Below are positions 25,196 to 34,458 of a stretch of DNA of 64,000 nt, piece by piece; position 1 is the stretch's first letter; every line of letters starts with the position of its first letter. This DNA is from Streptomyces sp. NBC_00273 (GTDB lineage Bacteria > Actinomycetota > Actinomycetes > Streptomycetales > Streptomycetaceae): the NCBI RefSeq assembly GCF_036178145.1, contig NZ_CP108067.1, positions 4,960,001-5,024,000 of the forward strand, read 5' to 3'. The notes beneath the pieces were generated by a model that saw only the letters and a list, made by a program, of their open reading frames with translations, had not been told where the DNA came from and did no database searches. A program made the position numbers and the translations under genes.

Positions 25196-28100
25196 ATGCG
25201 GATCTCGATGCTGGGGCCCCTGGACGTACGGGGCGAGGACGGAAGCGGCGTCGGAGTCGGGGGTACCCGCCTGCGGGCCCTGCTGATCCTGCTGGCGCTC
25301 GAACCGGGGCGGGTGGTCGCCTCCGAGCTCCTGGTCGACGGGATCTGGCAGGACGCTCCACCGGCCGGCGCCACCAACGCCCTTCAGGCACTGGTGTCCC
25401 GGCTGCGCCGGGCCCTGCCCGGCGCAGCGGTGGAAGCGCACCCGGCCGGGTACCGCCTGGTCGTCGAGCCCGACGCGGTGGACGTGGTCCGCTTCGAACG
25501 GCTGGTCTCGGCGGGCCGTGGGGCACTGGCCCGGGACCCCGCCGCCGCTGCGCGGCTGCTCCGCGAGGCCCTGGAGCTGTGGCGCGGCCCGGCGCTGCTG
25601 GACGTCGCGACCGCCGAGGCCTTCCGGGCCCCGGTGACCCGGCTGTCGGAGCTGCGGATGACGGCCCTGGAGGACCGGATCGAGGCGGATCTACGGGTGG
25701 GACGCGGCCGGGAGCTGACCGGCGAGCTGGCTTCCCTCGTCGCCGAACACCCCCTGCGGGAAGGGCTCGTCGGGGCGCTGATGCGGGCCCTCGTCGCCGC
25801 CGGACGGCCCGCCGAGGCGCTCACCGCCTACGGGAACGCGCGCGCGGCCCTCGCCGAGGAGCTCGGGGCGGATCCTTCCCCGGAACTGTCCGCCCTGCAC
25901 ACCGCCGTACTGCGCGGGCAGGTCGAGGTCCCCGCGGGGCCGCCGCCCGCGCCCGCCGAACGGCCGCCGGGCCCCGACGCGCCGCCACCGCCGCCGTCAC
26001 CACCGACCAACCTACGGGCCGGCCTGGCCAGTTTCGTGGGCCGGGACGAGGACCTCGGTCAAGTGGAGTCCCTCATGGGCCGGTTCCGGCTCACCACCCT
26101 CATAGGACCCGGCGGCGCCGGAAAGACCCGGCTGGCCGTCCAGAGCGCCCGCCCCCTGCTCGCGCGTTTCCCCGACGGCGTCTGGCTGGTGGAACTGGGA
26201 CCGCTGGGCGCGGAGGCCGACGTAGCGCCCGCCGTCCTGAACGCGCTGGGCCTGCGGGACCAGGCGCCCGCCGCGGGCGACCCGCTGGACCGGCTCGCCG
26301 CGGCCCTGCGCACCCGCACCGCGCTGCTGGTCCTCGACAACTGCGAGCACCTGGTCGAAGCGGCCGCCCGGACGGCCGACCGGCTGCTCGGCGCGTGCCC
26401 GGGGCTGCGCATCCTCGCGACCAGCCGGGAGCCGCTCGGCCTCACCGGCGAGGCGCTGTGGTCGGTGCGTCCGCTGCCCCTCCCGCCCCGGGACGCCGAC
26501 GCGGCGCGGGCCATGTCGTACGCGGCGGTGCGGCTGCTGAACGACCGTGCGGCGGCGGCCCGTTCCGGCTTCGCCGTCACCGAGGAGAACGCCCCGGCCG
26601 TGACCCGGATCTGCCGGGCCCTCGACGGAATGCCGCTGGCCGTCGAACTGGCGGCGGCCCGGCTGCGCACGATGAGCGCCGAGCAGCTCGCGGCCCGGCT
26701 CGACGACCGCTTCCGGCTGCTGACGGGCGGCGCGCGGACGGCTCCGCGCCAGCACCGGACCCTGCGCGCGGTGGTCGACTGGAGCTGGGACCTGCTGACG
26801 GAGGCCGAGCGGGTCCTGCTGCGCAGGCTCGCCGCCTTCCCCGGCGGCGCCACGGTGGAGTCGGCCGAGGGGGTCTGCGCGGGCGGCCCGGTCGAGGCGT
26901 ACGACGTGCTCGACCTGATCACCTCGCTGACCGACAAGTCCCTGCTGGTGACGGCGGGCGACGGGCGCTACCGGATGTTGGAGACGATCCGCGCGTACGG
27001 GCTGGAACGGCTCGAAGAAGCCGGTGAGCGGGAGGCGCTCCGCCGCGCGCACGCCGCGTACTTCACCGGGCTGGCCCGGACCGCGGACCCGTACCTGCGG
27101 CGTGCGGAGCAGCTGGAGTGGCTCGGACGGCTCGCCGAGGAGCACGACAACCTGGCCGCGGCGCTGCGCGGCGCGATCGCGGCGGGCGACGCGCGGGCGG
27201 CCGTACGGCTGGTGGCGGCGGCCGGGTGGTACTGGTGGCTCGGCGGGCACAAGGCGGAAGGCGCCGAACTGGCGGCTCGGGCCCTCGCGTTGCCCGTTCC
27301 GGACGGGGCGGACGAGGCCGACGAGGCCGACGAGGCCGACGAGGCAGCTGGGCACGACGAGGCGGACGGGGACGACGCGGCCCGCGCCGTGGCCTGCGCA
27401 CTGGCGGTGCTCTTCGCGACGGCCGGACTCGGTGACGACCGGCGGACCGGGGAACTGCTCCGCCAGGGGATGCTGCTCGCCGGACGCAGCGGGAGCCGGC
27501 ATCCGGTGGTCCGCTTCCTGGAGCCGCTGGAGCGGCTGCTGCGCGGTGCGGACGGGGACGGGGACGGGGCGGCCCCGTCGGACGCGTGGGCGGGGCTGCT
27601 GGCCGACGAGGACCCCTGGGTCCGGGCGCAGGCCGGGCTGGAGGGCGCCAAGACCCTGCTCGGGGCCGGCGGCCCGCCCGCACGGGCACGGGCCTCGATC
27701 GAGGCGGCCCTGGCCGGGTTCCGTGGGCTCGGGGAACGCTGGGGGACCTCCTTCGCGCTGACGCTGCTGGCCGATCTGGTGGCCCGGCTCGGCGACCACC
27801 GCGCGGCGATCGGCCACTACGAGGAGGCAGTGGCGGTGATCGGCGAACTGGGCGTCGTCGAGGACCGGCTGTACGCCTGGGTCAGGCAGGCACAGCTGTG
27901 CCTGCTCGCCGGGGACCCGGCGGGCAGCGCGGCGGTGATGGACCGGGCCGAGCGGGACGCGGTGGCGGCCGGCTGGCCCGAGGCACTGGCCATGATGGCG
28001 CACGGCAAGGCGGACCTGGCGCGCTGGAACGGCGAGCCGGCGTCGGCCCGGGCCGAACTGGCGCGGGCCAGGGAGGCGGTCCGCGAGGTCTCCGTGCACC

Positions 28101-28486
28101 CGGTGTTCGAGGTGGTGGTGCTCGACTCCCTCGGATACCTGGACGCGGCGGACGGCGAGTTGGCCGCCGCCCGCACCCACCGCGCCGAGGCGCTGGAGCT
28201 GGCCGTGGCCTGCGGGCACGCGCCGACGCTCGCCCAGGTGCTGGTGGGCGTCGCGGACCAGGCGGTCCGGCTGGACCGGCCGCGGGAGGCGGCCCGGCTG
28301 CTGGCCGCGGCCCTCGCCGTGCGCGGCGGGCCGGACCACGCGCGTCCCGACGCGGCCCGGGTGGAGGGCGCGGCGCGCGCCGCGCTCGGCGACGCGTTCG
28401 AGGAGTACGCGCGGTACGAGGACGCCGGCGACGCGCCGCGGCCGGCGGTCGTACGGGACCTCGCGCGGGTCACCCTGAGTGGTTGA
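25196..28486 (+). CDS. AfsR/SARP-type regulator with STAND ATPase and TPR-like tail
   Basis: 1096 aa. OmpR-type winged helix (residues about 1-95, MRISMLGPLDVRG...), BTAD domain (about 96-245), Pro/Ala linker, then an NB-ARC/AP-ATPase-like module with P-loop GPGGAGKT (about 304-311) and Walker-B LLVLDNCEHLVE. A helical TPR-like C-terminal half (about 550-1096) follows. An Asp-Glu-Ala repeat (about 704-717) interrupts it. Same architecture as AfsR, which binds DNA when activated by ATP and phosphorylation. No kinase or afsS-like gene adjoins, so its targets are unknown. Start at 25196 begins exactly with the winged helix. Confidence 0.9.
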   Translation: MRISMLGPLDVRGEDGSGVGVGGTRLRALLILLALEPGRVVASELLVDGIWQDAPPAGATNALQALVSRLRRALPGAAVEAHPAGYRLVVEPDAVDVVRFERLVSAGRGALARDPAAAARLLREALELWRGPALLDVATAEAFRAPVTRLSELRMTALEDRIEADLRVGRGRELTGELASLVAEHPLREGLVGALMRALVAAGRPAEALTAYGNARAALAEELGADPSPELSALHTAVLRGQVEVPAGPPPAPAERPPGPDAPPPPPSPPTNLRAGLASFVGRDEDLGQVESLMGRFRLTTLIGPGGAGKTRLAVQSARPLLARFPDGVWLVELGPLGAEADVAPAVLNALGLRDQAPAAGDPLDRLAAALRTRTALLVLDNCEHLVEAAARTADRLLGACPGLRILATSREPLGLTGEALWSVRPLPLPPRDADAARAMSYAAVRLLNDRAAAARSGFAVTEENAPAVTRICRALDGMPLAVELAAARLRTMSAEQLAARLDDRFRLLTGGARTAPRQHRTLRAVVDWSWDLLTEAERVLLRRLAAFPGGATVESAEGVCAGGPVEAYDVLDLITSLTDKSLLVTAGDGRYRMLETIRAYGLERLEEAGEREALRRAHAAYFTGLARTADPYLRRAEQLEWLGRLAEEHDNLAAALRGAIAAGDARAAVRLVAAAGWYWWLGGHKAEGAELAARALALPVPDGADEADEADEADEAAGHDEADGDDAARAVACALAVLFATAGLGDDRRTGELLRQGMLLAGRSGSRHPVVRFLEPLERLLRGADGDGDGAAPSDAWAGLLADEDPWVRAQAGLEGAKTLLGAGGPPARARASIEAALAGFRGLGERWGTSFALTLLADLVARLGDHRAAIGHYEEAVAVIGELGVVEDRLYAWVRQAQLCLLAGDPAGSAAVMDRAERDAVAAGWPEALAMMAHGKADLARWNGEPASARAELARAREAVREVSVHPVFEVVVLDSLGYLDAADGELAAARTHRAEALELAVACGHAPTLAQVLVGVADQAVRLDRPREAARLLAAALAVRGGPDHARPDAARVEGAARAALGDAFEEYARYEDAGDAPRPAVVRDLARVTLSG
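27304..27345. repeat. GACGAGGCC tandem repeat inside the AfsR-like gene
   Basis: Four in-frame 9-bp copies encode DEADEADEADEA in a loop of the helical half. Confidence 0.75.
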
Positions 28487-28575
28487 ACTCCCGCGGGTGC
28501 AGGGGGCCCGGTCCGCTGCGGCTCCGGATTCCCCGGCGGGGATTCACACACACGTTCGCCCGTATCAAAAACGAT

Positions 28576-28599
28576 CGTAGCGTTAGTGAACGTACTACG
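28576..28599. promoter_or_regulatory. Inverted repeat over the GNAT/PaaX-like promoter
   Basis: CGTAG-CGTT-AGTG-AACG-TA-CTACG: nested arms CGTT/AACG and CGTAG/CTACG (asymmetric by two bases). It overlaps a TACGCT -10 element at 28596-28601, only 7 bases before the ATG at 28609, so the mRNA is probably leaderless and the site an operator. Confidence 0.55.
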
Positions 28600-28608
28600 C
28601 TTGCACGC

Positions 28609-29223
28609 ATGACGACGGAGAGCGTGGAGGTACGGCGCGGGCTGCCCGAAGGGACCGCCGCGCGCGTCGCCGAACTGTACTGGGAGGCCTTCGGGGGAAA
28701 GCTGGGCCGCGCGCTCGGCCCCGCGGAGGCCGGACGGCGGTTCATCGCCGGGCACCTGCACGCGGACCGGGCGGTGACCGCCCTGTCCGGCGCCCCGGGC
28801 CGGGGCGGCCGGGTGGTCGGCGTGGCGGGCTACCAGCTGGCCGGACGCGGCCTGGTCGGCGGCGACGCGGCCGCGGTCATGGCCCAGTACGGGCGGGTCC
28901 GGGGCCTGTACCGGGTGTTCCTGCTGGCCCTGCTGGAGCGCACCCCGGCCCGCGGCGAGCTGGTCATGGACGGCATCGCCGTGGACCCCGCCGAGCGGAG
29001 CCGGGGCATCGGCAGTCTGCTGCTGCGGGAGATCGAGGCGATCGCCGTGGAGCAGCGGTGCCGGCGGATCCGACTGGACGTGGTCGCGGAGAACCCGCGG
29101 GCGCGGGAGCTCTACGAGAAGCACGGCTTCCGGGCGGTACGGGTGCAGCGCACGCCCTGGCTGCGGGACGTGCTGGGATTCGGGGGCGTGACGACGATGC
29201 ACAAGGAGGTGGCGGCACGATGA
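28609..29223 (+). CDS. GNAT family N-acetyltransferase
   Basis: 204 aa. The acetyl-CoA motif A is explicit: LVMDGIAVDPAERSRGIGSLLLREIE (RGIGxxL loop), with motif B in IRLDVVAENPRARELYEKHGF. The N-terminal half is the acceptor side. Acceptor unknown. Ends in a 4-base ATGA overlap with the PaaX-like regulator, so the two are translationally coupled, which suggests the regulator responds to the product or substrate. Confidence 0.9.
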   Translation: MTTESVEVRRGLPEGTAARVAELYWEAFGGKLGRALGPAEAGRRFIAGHLHADRAVTALSGAPGRGGRVVGVAGYQLAGRGLVGGDAAAVMAQYGRVRGLYRVFLLALLERTPARGELVMDGIAVDPAERSRGIGSLLLREIEAIAVEQRCRRIRLDVVAENPRARELYEKHGFRAVRVQRTPWLRDVLGFGGVTTMHKEVAAR

Positions 29224-30047
29224 GCGGGATCCCCACGCGGATGGTGGTGCACGCACTGGTCCGGGAGGACGGGACGGTCGCGGGCGACGAACTGTACGAG
29301 GTCGCCGCCCTGCTCGGGATGACCGACCAGCAGGTGCGGCTGTGCGTGAAGCGGCTGGTGACCGAGGGCCGGTTCACGGTGGAGGGGCGCGGCCGACGGG
29401 CCGTGCTGCGCCTGGCGGGGGCGGAGCCGGGGGCCGGGCTGCCGCTCGTACCCGAAGTGGAGTTCGTCCGGCACGCCTACCGGCAGGACCGGGGGCTGGA
29501 GCCGTGGGACGGTCTCTGGCACGCCTTCGCCTTCGCCGTACCGGAATCCGCGCGGGCCGCCCGGGACTCCCTGCGGGACGCGCTGACCGGGTTGGGGGCG
29601 GCGCCGGTCCACGGCGGCCTGTACGTCACGCCGAACGCGATCGGCCCGTACGTACGGGCGCACGCGGCGGAGCTGGGCCTGTCGGAGGCGCTGACCTGCC
29701 TGAGCACCCGGGACCTGGCGGTGGGCGGCACCTCGGACCCCCGCGCCCTGGCGGAACGGCTGTGGCCGCTGCCGGAGATCGCGGCGCGGTACGGGGAGCT
29801 CCGCGCGCTCGCTGAGCAGCCGGCCCTGCCCGGCCGGGCCGCCGGGCTGGCGCACGCCGTGACGCTGGCCGCCGCCTTCTCCGCCGCGATGCTCCCCGAT
29901 CCGCTGCTCCCGCCGGAGCTGCTGCCGCAGCCCTGGCCGGGGACGACGGCCCGCGCGGCGGCGTCGGAGGCCTGGGCCGGGCTGGGGGCCGCCGCCCCGG
30001 CTTCCGGGCCCCGGCTGTTCCGCCTGTACGGCGAGGCCCTGGCCTGA
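29220..30047 (+). CDS. PaaX-like winged-helix regulator
   Basis: 275 aa. N-terminal winged helix (ELYEVAALLGMTDQQVRLCVKRLVTEGRFTVEGRGRRAVLRL) followed by a PaaX central domain (WHAFAFAVPESARAARDSLRDALTGLGAAPVHGGLYVTP). PaaX represses phenylacetate genes in E. coli; here no paa genes adjoin. Probably binds the inverted repeat upstream of the GNAT gene. Overlaps GNAT by ATGA, and the aminotransferase starts 10 bp after its stop. Confidence 0.85.
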   Translation: MSGIPTRMVVHALVREDGTVAGDELYEVAALLGMTDQQVRLCVKRLVTEGRFTVEGRGRRAVLRLAGAEPGAGLPLVPEVEFVRHAYRQDRGLEPWDGLWHAFAFAVPESARAARDSLRDALTGLGAAPVHGGLYVTPNAIGPYVRAHAAELGLSEALTCLSTRDLAVGGTSDPRALAERLWPLPEIAARYGELRALAEQPALPGRAAGLAHAVTLAAAFSAAMLPDPLLPPELLPQPWPGTTARAAASEAWAGLGAAAPASGPRLFRLYGEALA

Positions 30048-30057
30048 CCCGGAGCGG

Positions 30058-31461
30058 ATGCCGGTGGCCGACCCCCGCCCCGTCCACATCATGGACAACT
30101 ACGCTCGTTTCATGAACGCAGAAGCCGACGCCCTCGCCGCCGTGAAAGACGCTGACCGGAAGCACGTCTTCCATTCCTGGTCGGCGCAGGAGCTCATCGA
30201 TCCGCTCGCCGTGGCCGGCGCCGACGGCTCGTACTTCTGGGACTACCAGGGCAACCGCTTCCTCGACTTCTCCAGCGCCCTCGTCTACACGAACATCGGC
30301 TACCAGCACCCGAAGGTCACCGCGGCCATCCAGGAGCAGGCGGCCAAGCTGTGCACGGTCGCGCCCGGCTTCGCCGTCGACGTGCGCTCCGAGGCGGCCC
30401 GGCTGATCGCCGAGCGCACCCCCGGCGACCTCGACAAGATCTTCTTCACCAATGCCGGTGCCGAGGCCGTGGAGAACGCCGTCCGCATGGCCCGGCTGCA
30501 CACCGGCCGGCCCAAGGTGCTGTCCGCGTACCGCTCGTACCACGGCGCCACCTCCACCGCGATCAACCTGACGGGCGACGCCCGCCGCTTCGGCAACGAC
30601 TCCGCGACCGCCGGTGTCGTGCACTTCTGGGGGCCGTTCGCCTACCGCTCGCCCTTCTACGCGGCCACCGAGGCCGAGGAGTGCGAGCGGGCCCTGCGCC
30701 ACCTCGAGGACACCATCGTCTTCGAGGGGCCGCAGTCCATCGCCGCGATCATCTTGGAGACCGTCGGCGGCGCCCCGGGCGTGCTCGTGCACCCGGACGG
30801 CTACCTGGCCGGCGTGCGCGCGCTGTGCGACCGCTTCGGCATCGTCTTCGTCCTGGACGAGATCATGGTCGGCTTCGGGCGCACCGGAAAGTGGTTCGCC
30901 TCCGAGCACTGGGACGTGACCCCCGACCTGATCTGCTTCGCCAAGGGCGTGACCAGCGGATACCTCCCGCTCGGCGGGGTCGCCATCTCGGCCGCCATCG
31001 CGGAGACCTTCGCCCGCCGGCCCTACCCGGGCGGCCTCACGTACTCCGGGCACGTGCTGGCCTGCGCGGCCGCCGTCGCGACCATCGGCGTCATGGAGGA
31101 GGAGGGCGTCGTCGAGCAGTCCGCCCGGACGGGTGCGGAGCTGCTCGGCCCCGGCCTGCGCGCGCTCGCCGAGCGGCACCCCTCGGTCGGGGAGGTCCGC
31201 GGGCTCGGCACCTTCTGGGCCCTGGAGCTGGTGCGCAGCAAGGAGACCCGTGAGCCGCTGGTCCCGTACAACGCCTCCGGGGCGGAGAACGCCCCGATGG
31301 CCGAGTTCGGGGCCGCCTGCAAGAAGGGCGGGCTCTGGCCGCTGATCGCCGGCAACCGCATCCACGTCGCGCCGCCGTGCAACATCTCACCGCAGGACGT
31401 CGCCAAGGGGCTGGAGATCCTCGACGAAGCCCTCACCGTGGCAGATGCGCACACGGCCTGA
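30058..31461 (+). CDS. Class III (omega) aminotransferase, taurine/omega-amino acid:pyruvate-like
   Basis: 467 aa. PLP fold type I with the N-terminal VFHSWSAQ.. YFWDYQGNRFLDFSS motif, LDEIMVGFGRTGKW (Asp to the pyridine N) and CFAKGVTSGYLPLG (Schiff-base Lys). Overall pattern is closest to taurine:pyruvate and beta-alanine:pyruvate aminotransferases. Start is uncertain: ATGs at 30058, 30091 and 30112 are all in frame. Urate oxidase follows about 280 bp downstream, so both may serve nitrogen scavenging. Confidence 0.88.
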   Translation: MPVADPRPVHIMDNYARFMNAEADALAAVKDADRKHVFHSWSAQELIDPLAVAGADGSYFWDYQGNRFLDFSSALVYTNIGYQHPKVTAAIQEQAAKLCTVAPGFAVDVRSEAARLIAERTPGDLDKIFFTNAGAEAVENAVRMARLHTGRPKVLSAYRSYHGATSTAINLTGDARRFGNDSATAGVVHFWGPFAYRSPFYAATEAEECERALRHLEDTIVFEGPQSIAAIILETVGGAPGVLVHPDGYLAGVRALCDRFGIVFVLDEIMVGFGRTGKWFASEHWDVTPDLICFAKGVTSGYLPLGGVAISAAIAETFARRPYPGGLTYSGHVLACAAAVATIGVMEEEGVVEQSARTGAELLGPGLRALAERHPSVGEVRGLGTFWALELVRSKETREPLVPYNASGAENAPMAEFGAACKKGGLWPLIAGNRIHVAPPCNISPQDVAKGLEILDEALTVADAHTA

Positions 31462-31743
31462 CCTGGGCTTCTGTGGGGTCGCCCAAGGCGTGGGTGCTGG
31501 TGTTCGGAGGATTTGTACGGGGATCAACCCCCCGTGCACATGCTGCAATCCGTGCAGGCCTCACGACGCACAACAGGCCAAGCACCTACGAACCGGGATG
31601 CACGTCAGGCCCGGGGCGGTCCCTCGGCGAGGGGCCGAACGGCGGGGAGCGGGACGTCCTTGATTCGGGCGGGCGCTGGACGCCGGGCGTACGGGATCCA
31701 GACGACCGGACTCCGTGTTCCCGAGTACCCGAAGGAAGACAGC

Positions 31744-32661
31744 ATGAGCAAGCACGTCCTGGCCCAGAACCAGTACGGCAAGGCCGAGAACCGCATCGTG
31801 AAGGTCACCCGCAAGGGCGGCGACGGTTCCTGGCACGAGATCCGCGACCTCAACGTCTCGGTCGCGCTCCGCGGCGAATTCCGCGATGTCCACCTCACCG
31901 GCGACAACGCCAACTGCCTGCCGACCGACACCACCAAGAACACGGTGTACGCCTTCGGCAAGGAGCACGGCATCGACTCCCCCGAAGCCTTCGGCATCCT
32001 GCTCGCCAAGCACTTCGTCTCCTCGCAGCAGCCGATCCGCGAGGCCCAGATCCGCATCGAGGAGTACGTGTGGGACCGCATCCCGGTCCCCACGCGCAAG
32101 GAGCAGCACTCCTTCGTCCGCAAGGGCCAGGAGGTCCGCACCGCGCAGATCACCTACAGCGAGACGACGGGCCTGCAGGTCATCTCGGGCCTGAAGGACC
32201 TGACGGTGATGAACTCGACCAATTCCGAGTTCCACGGCTACATCAAGGACAAGTACACGACCCTGCAGGAGGCGTACGACCGCATCCTGGCGACCAAGGT
32301 CACCGCGCGCTGGGCGCACTCGGCTCTGGCCGCCGACGAGGCCGGCTACGACTGGGACCAGGCGTACAAGAAGGTCCGCAAGAACCTGCTGGAAGCCTTC
32401 GCGGAAACGTACTCGTACTCGCTGCAGCAGACCCTGAACCAGATGGCCGAGCGGGTGCTCGACAACTGCGCCAAGGTCAACGAGGTGCGCCTGAACCTCC
32501 CCAACAAGCACCACTTCCTCGTCGACCTGGAGCCCTTCGGCCTCAAGAACGACAACGAGGTCTACTTCGCTGCGGACCGGATGTACGGCCTGATCGAGGG
32601 CACCATCCACCGCGACGGCGTGCAGCCGGTGATCGCGACGTCCGACTGGATCGTCGCCTGA
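31744..32661 (+). CDS. Factor-independent urate hydroxylase (uricase)
   Basis: 305 aa, normal length for the T-fold enzyme that oxidises urate to 5-hydroxyisourate. Diagnostic LPTDTTKNTVYAFGKEHG includes the catalytic Thr/Lys region. Also present are the second signature YSETTGLQVISGLKDLTVMNSTNSEF and HHFLVDLEPFGLKNDNEVYF. GGAAGACAGC precedes the ATG. No 5-HIU hydrolase or OHCU decarboxylase genes are in the window. The 280-bp upstream gap holds no gene I can support. Confidence 0.95.
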   Translation: MSKHVLAQNQYGKAENRIVKVTRKGGDGSWHEIRDLNVSVALRGEFRDVHLTGDNANCLPTDTTKNTVYAFGKEHGIDSPEAFGILLAKHFVSSQQPIREAQIRIEEYVWDRIPVPTRKEQHSFVRKGQEVRTAQITYSETTGLQVISGLKDLTVMNSTNSEFHGYIKDKYTTLQEAYDRILATKVTARWAHSALAADEAGYDWDQAYKKVRKNLLEAFAETYSYSLQQTLNQMAERVLDNCAKVNEVRLNLPNKHHFLVDLEPFGLKNDNEVYFAADRMYGLIEGTIHRDGVQPVIATSDWIVA

Positions 32662-32681
32662 CGCCCAGGTGAGTGCCCGTT

Positions 32682-32712
32682 CGGCCCGGACCGCGTCGCG
32701 GGGTCCGGGCCG
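32682..32712. terminator. Hairpin terminator after uricase
   Basis: CGGCCCGGACC and GGTCCGGGCCG arms (11 bp, extended by GCG/CGC) between the uricase and the convergent phosphatase-like gene. Confidence 0.8.
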
Positions 32713-32736
32713 ATTCGTTTCACCCCGTGCGGCGGA

Positions 32737-33222
32737 CTACGGCTCGCCCTGTGGCTGCCCGGCCGGTGGCTGCTCGTCCTGCGGCTGCCCGACCAGCAGG
32801 TTCCAGCGACCCGCCCGCCCGGTGAGGGTGGTCACCGACTCCGGCCGCACGTCGAGCCGCCAGAAGGCCGCCGCGGGCAGCTCCAGGGCGTGCACCACGG
32901 CCGCCCGGACGACGGCCTGCTCGACCACCACCCGGTGCGTGCCCTCGGCCAGGCCCGCCAGCTCCGCGCCGACGCGCGCGACCAGCGCGTCCACGGACTC
33001 CCCGCCCGGTGGCGCGTACGCGGGATCCGACAGCCAGGCGTGCACGGCCGCCGGATCCCGGCCCGCCACCTCGTCCAGGGTGCGACCGGCCCATTCACCC
33101 GTGGCCAGACCGCGCAGCCCCGTGTGGCCCGGGCACGGCCGGGCGTGGCCGAAGCGGCCCTGGCGGGCGGCCGCGTCCAGGGGGAAGGTGATGAGTCGAA
33201 CTCGTACCAACGGGGTCTTCAT
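32737..33222 (-). CDS. Histidine-phosphatase-fold protein lacking catalytic residues
   Basis: 161 aa. The fold is recognisable from GLATGEWAGRTLDEVAGRDPAAVHAWLSDPAYAPPGGESVDALVARV and VRAAVVHALELP, as in phosphoglycerate-mutase-like proteins. However, the N-terminal RHG(E/Q) nucleophile motif is absent (VRLITFPLDAAARQGRFG) and the second His (VTHxxVVRA) is VEQAVVRA. It is therefore a likely non-catalytic binding or regulatory protein. It is divergent from the B12 riboswitch and cbtBA, which points to cobalt or cobalamin, the subject on which related true phosphatases (CobC) act. Confidence 0.85.
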   Translation of the reverse strand: MKTPLVRVRLITFPLDAAARQGRFGHARPCPGHTGLRGLATGEWAGRTLDEVAGRDPAAVHAWLSDPAYAPPGGESVDALVARVGAELAGLAEGTHRVVVEQAVVRAAVVHALELPAAAFWRLDVRPESVTTLTGRAGRWNLLVGQPQDEQPPAGQPQGEP

Positions 33223-33268
33223 AAGGGGAGCGTAAGCGCGGTACGGTCACAAATGGTTCAATTGACTT

Positions 33269-33364
33269 ACGACGGAACGACGGAAGCACCGGTGAGAATC
33301 CGGCACGGTCGCGCCACTGTGAAACCTCCCGGAGGGGGAGGAAAGTCAGACCCGCCACCGTCGT
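33269..33364 (+). promoter_or_regulatory. Cobalamin riboswitch
   Basis: Closing stem ACGACGG/CCGTCGT (33269-33275 with 33358-33364). Core hallmarks: GGAAGCACCGGTGAGAATCC, then GCGCCACTGTG, then AAGTCAGACCCGCCA. It sits 48 bp upstream of the cbtB start. B12 binding should shut off the downstream cobalt transport genes. Confidence 0.95.
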
Positions 33365-33411
33365 AGCGAGCACCACTGACCGGGACGCGTGTTCCCTCTG
33401 GAGGTTCTGCC

Positions 33412-33627
33412 ATGGCCCACTCCGCCGTGCCCACGACGAACTCACCCGTCATCGCCCCCATCTCGCTCTCCGCACTGGCCCCCTGGGCCGTGTTCGTCGG
33501 CATCCTCATGCTCGTCCTGCTGTACTTCGTCGGCGCCGAGCAGGGCGCCACCTCGGTCTTCGAAGGGGAGACCATCCACGAGTGGCTGCACGACGGCCGC
33601 CACCTGCTCGGGTTCCCCTGCCACTGA
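33412..33627 (+). CDS. cbtB: Cobalt transporter subunit CbtB
   Basis: 71 aa, one transmembrane helix (about 22-42, WAVFVGILMLVLLYFVGAE) and the conserved C-terminal metal motif HEWLHDGRHLLGFPCH with several His and a Cys. CbtB pairs with CbtA in B12-regulated cobalt uptake. Located directly under the riboswitch, 42 bp before cbtA. CTGGAGG precedes the ATG. Confidence 0.93.
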   Translation: MAHSAVPTTNSPVIAPISLSALAPWAVFVGILMLVLLYFVGAEQGATSVFEGETIHEWLHDGRHLLGFPCH

Positions 33628-33669
33628 TTCCCCTGCCACCGACCGACGTCTCAGCAAGGGAACAGATCG

Positions 33670-34437
33670 ATGACTTCCACTTCTCCGGGTGGGGTCTCCC
33701 CCCGCACCCTGCTCGTCCGCGGCATGCTCGCCGGCCTGCTGGCCGGCGTGGCCGCCTTCCTCGTCGCCTACCTCCTCGGTGAGTCCAAGGTGGACGCGGC
33801 GATCGCCATCGAGGAAGCCGCCGCGGCCGGTCACGACCACGGCGAGGACGCGCCGGTCAGCCGGGCCCTCCAGGCCACGGCCGGGCTCGGCACCGGCGTC
33901 CTGCTCTACGCGGTGGCGCTCGGCGGCATCGCCGCGCTCGTCTACTGCTTCGCCCTGGGCCGCATCGGCCGCTTCGGCCCGCGGGCCACGGCCGCACTGG
34001 TCACCGGGGGTCTGTACGTCACCGTGACACTGGTGCCGTTCTTCAAGTACCCCGCCAATCCCCCCGCCGTGGGCGATCCCGGGACCGCCGCCCGGCGGAC
34101 CGCCCTCTACCTCCTGATGATCGCCCTGAGCGTGCTGCTAGCAGCCGGGGCGCTGATCCTCGGGCGACGACTGGCACCGAAGCTCGGCAACTGGAACGCA
34201 TCGGTCGTCGCCGGCGCGGCGTTCGTCTTGGCCATCGGCCTCTCGTACGCCCTGCTGCCCGGCATCAACGAGGTCCCCGTCGGCTTCCCCGCCGCGCTGA
34301 TCTGGGACTTCCGCCTCGCGTCCCTGGCCATCCAGACGGCACTGTGGACGACTTTCGGCCTCGCTTTCGGTTTTCTAGCCGAACGAGCCCTTGTGCCCGC
34401 CCCCGCACCCAAGGAGGCTGTGCAGCCGACGAGTTGA
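33670..34437 (+). CDS. cbtA: Cobalt transporter subunit CbtA
   Basis: 255 aa. Five to six membrane helices, with the family features of an N-terminal RGMLAGLLAGVAAFLVAYLLGES helix and a His-rich loop (AAGHDHGED). PFFKYPANPPAVGDP in the middle is diagnostic of CbtA. It forms the main channel of the predicted uptake system with CbtB and the downstream 82-aa protein. AAGGGAACAGATCG upstream of the ATG. Confidence 0.93.
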   Translation: MTSTSPGGVSPRTLLVRGMLAGLLAGVAAFLVAYLLGESKVDAAIAIEEAAAAGHDHGEDAPVSRALQATAGLGTGVLLYAVALGGIAALVYCFALGRIGRFGPRATAALVTGGLYVTVTLVPFFKYPANPPAVGDPGTAARRTALYLLMIALSVLLAAGALILGRRLAPKLGNWNASVVAGAAFVLAIGLSYALLPGINEVPVGFPAALIWDFRLASLAIQTALWTTFGLAFGFLAERALVPAPAPKEAVQPTS

Positions 34438-34458
34438 GCACGAGGGGGCCGGTAGTAC

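Noticed and set aside
26012..28339. 775-codon minus-strand frame inside the AfsR-like gene
   Set aside because: Shadow of the regulator, with repetitive Arg/Gly/Pro composition.
31462..31743. Possible gene or riboswitch before uricase
   Set aside because: No frame with a start and coding bias, and no recognisable riboswitch core.
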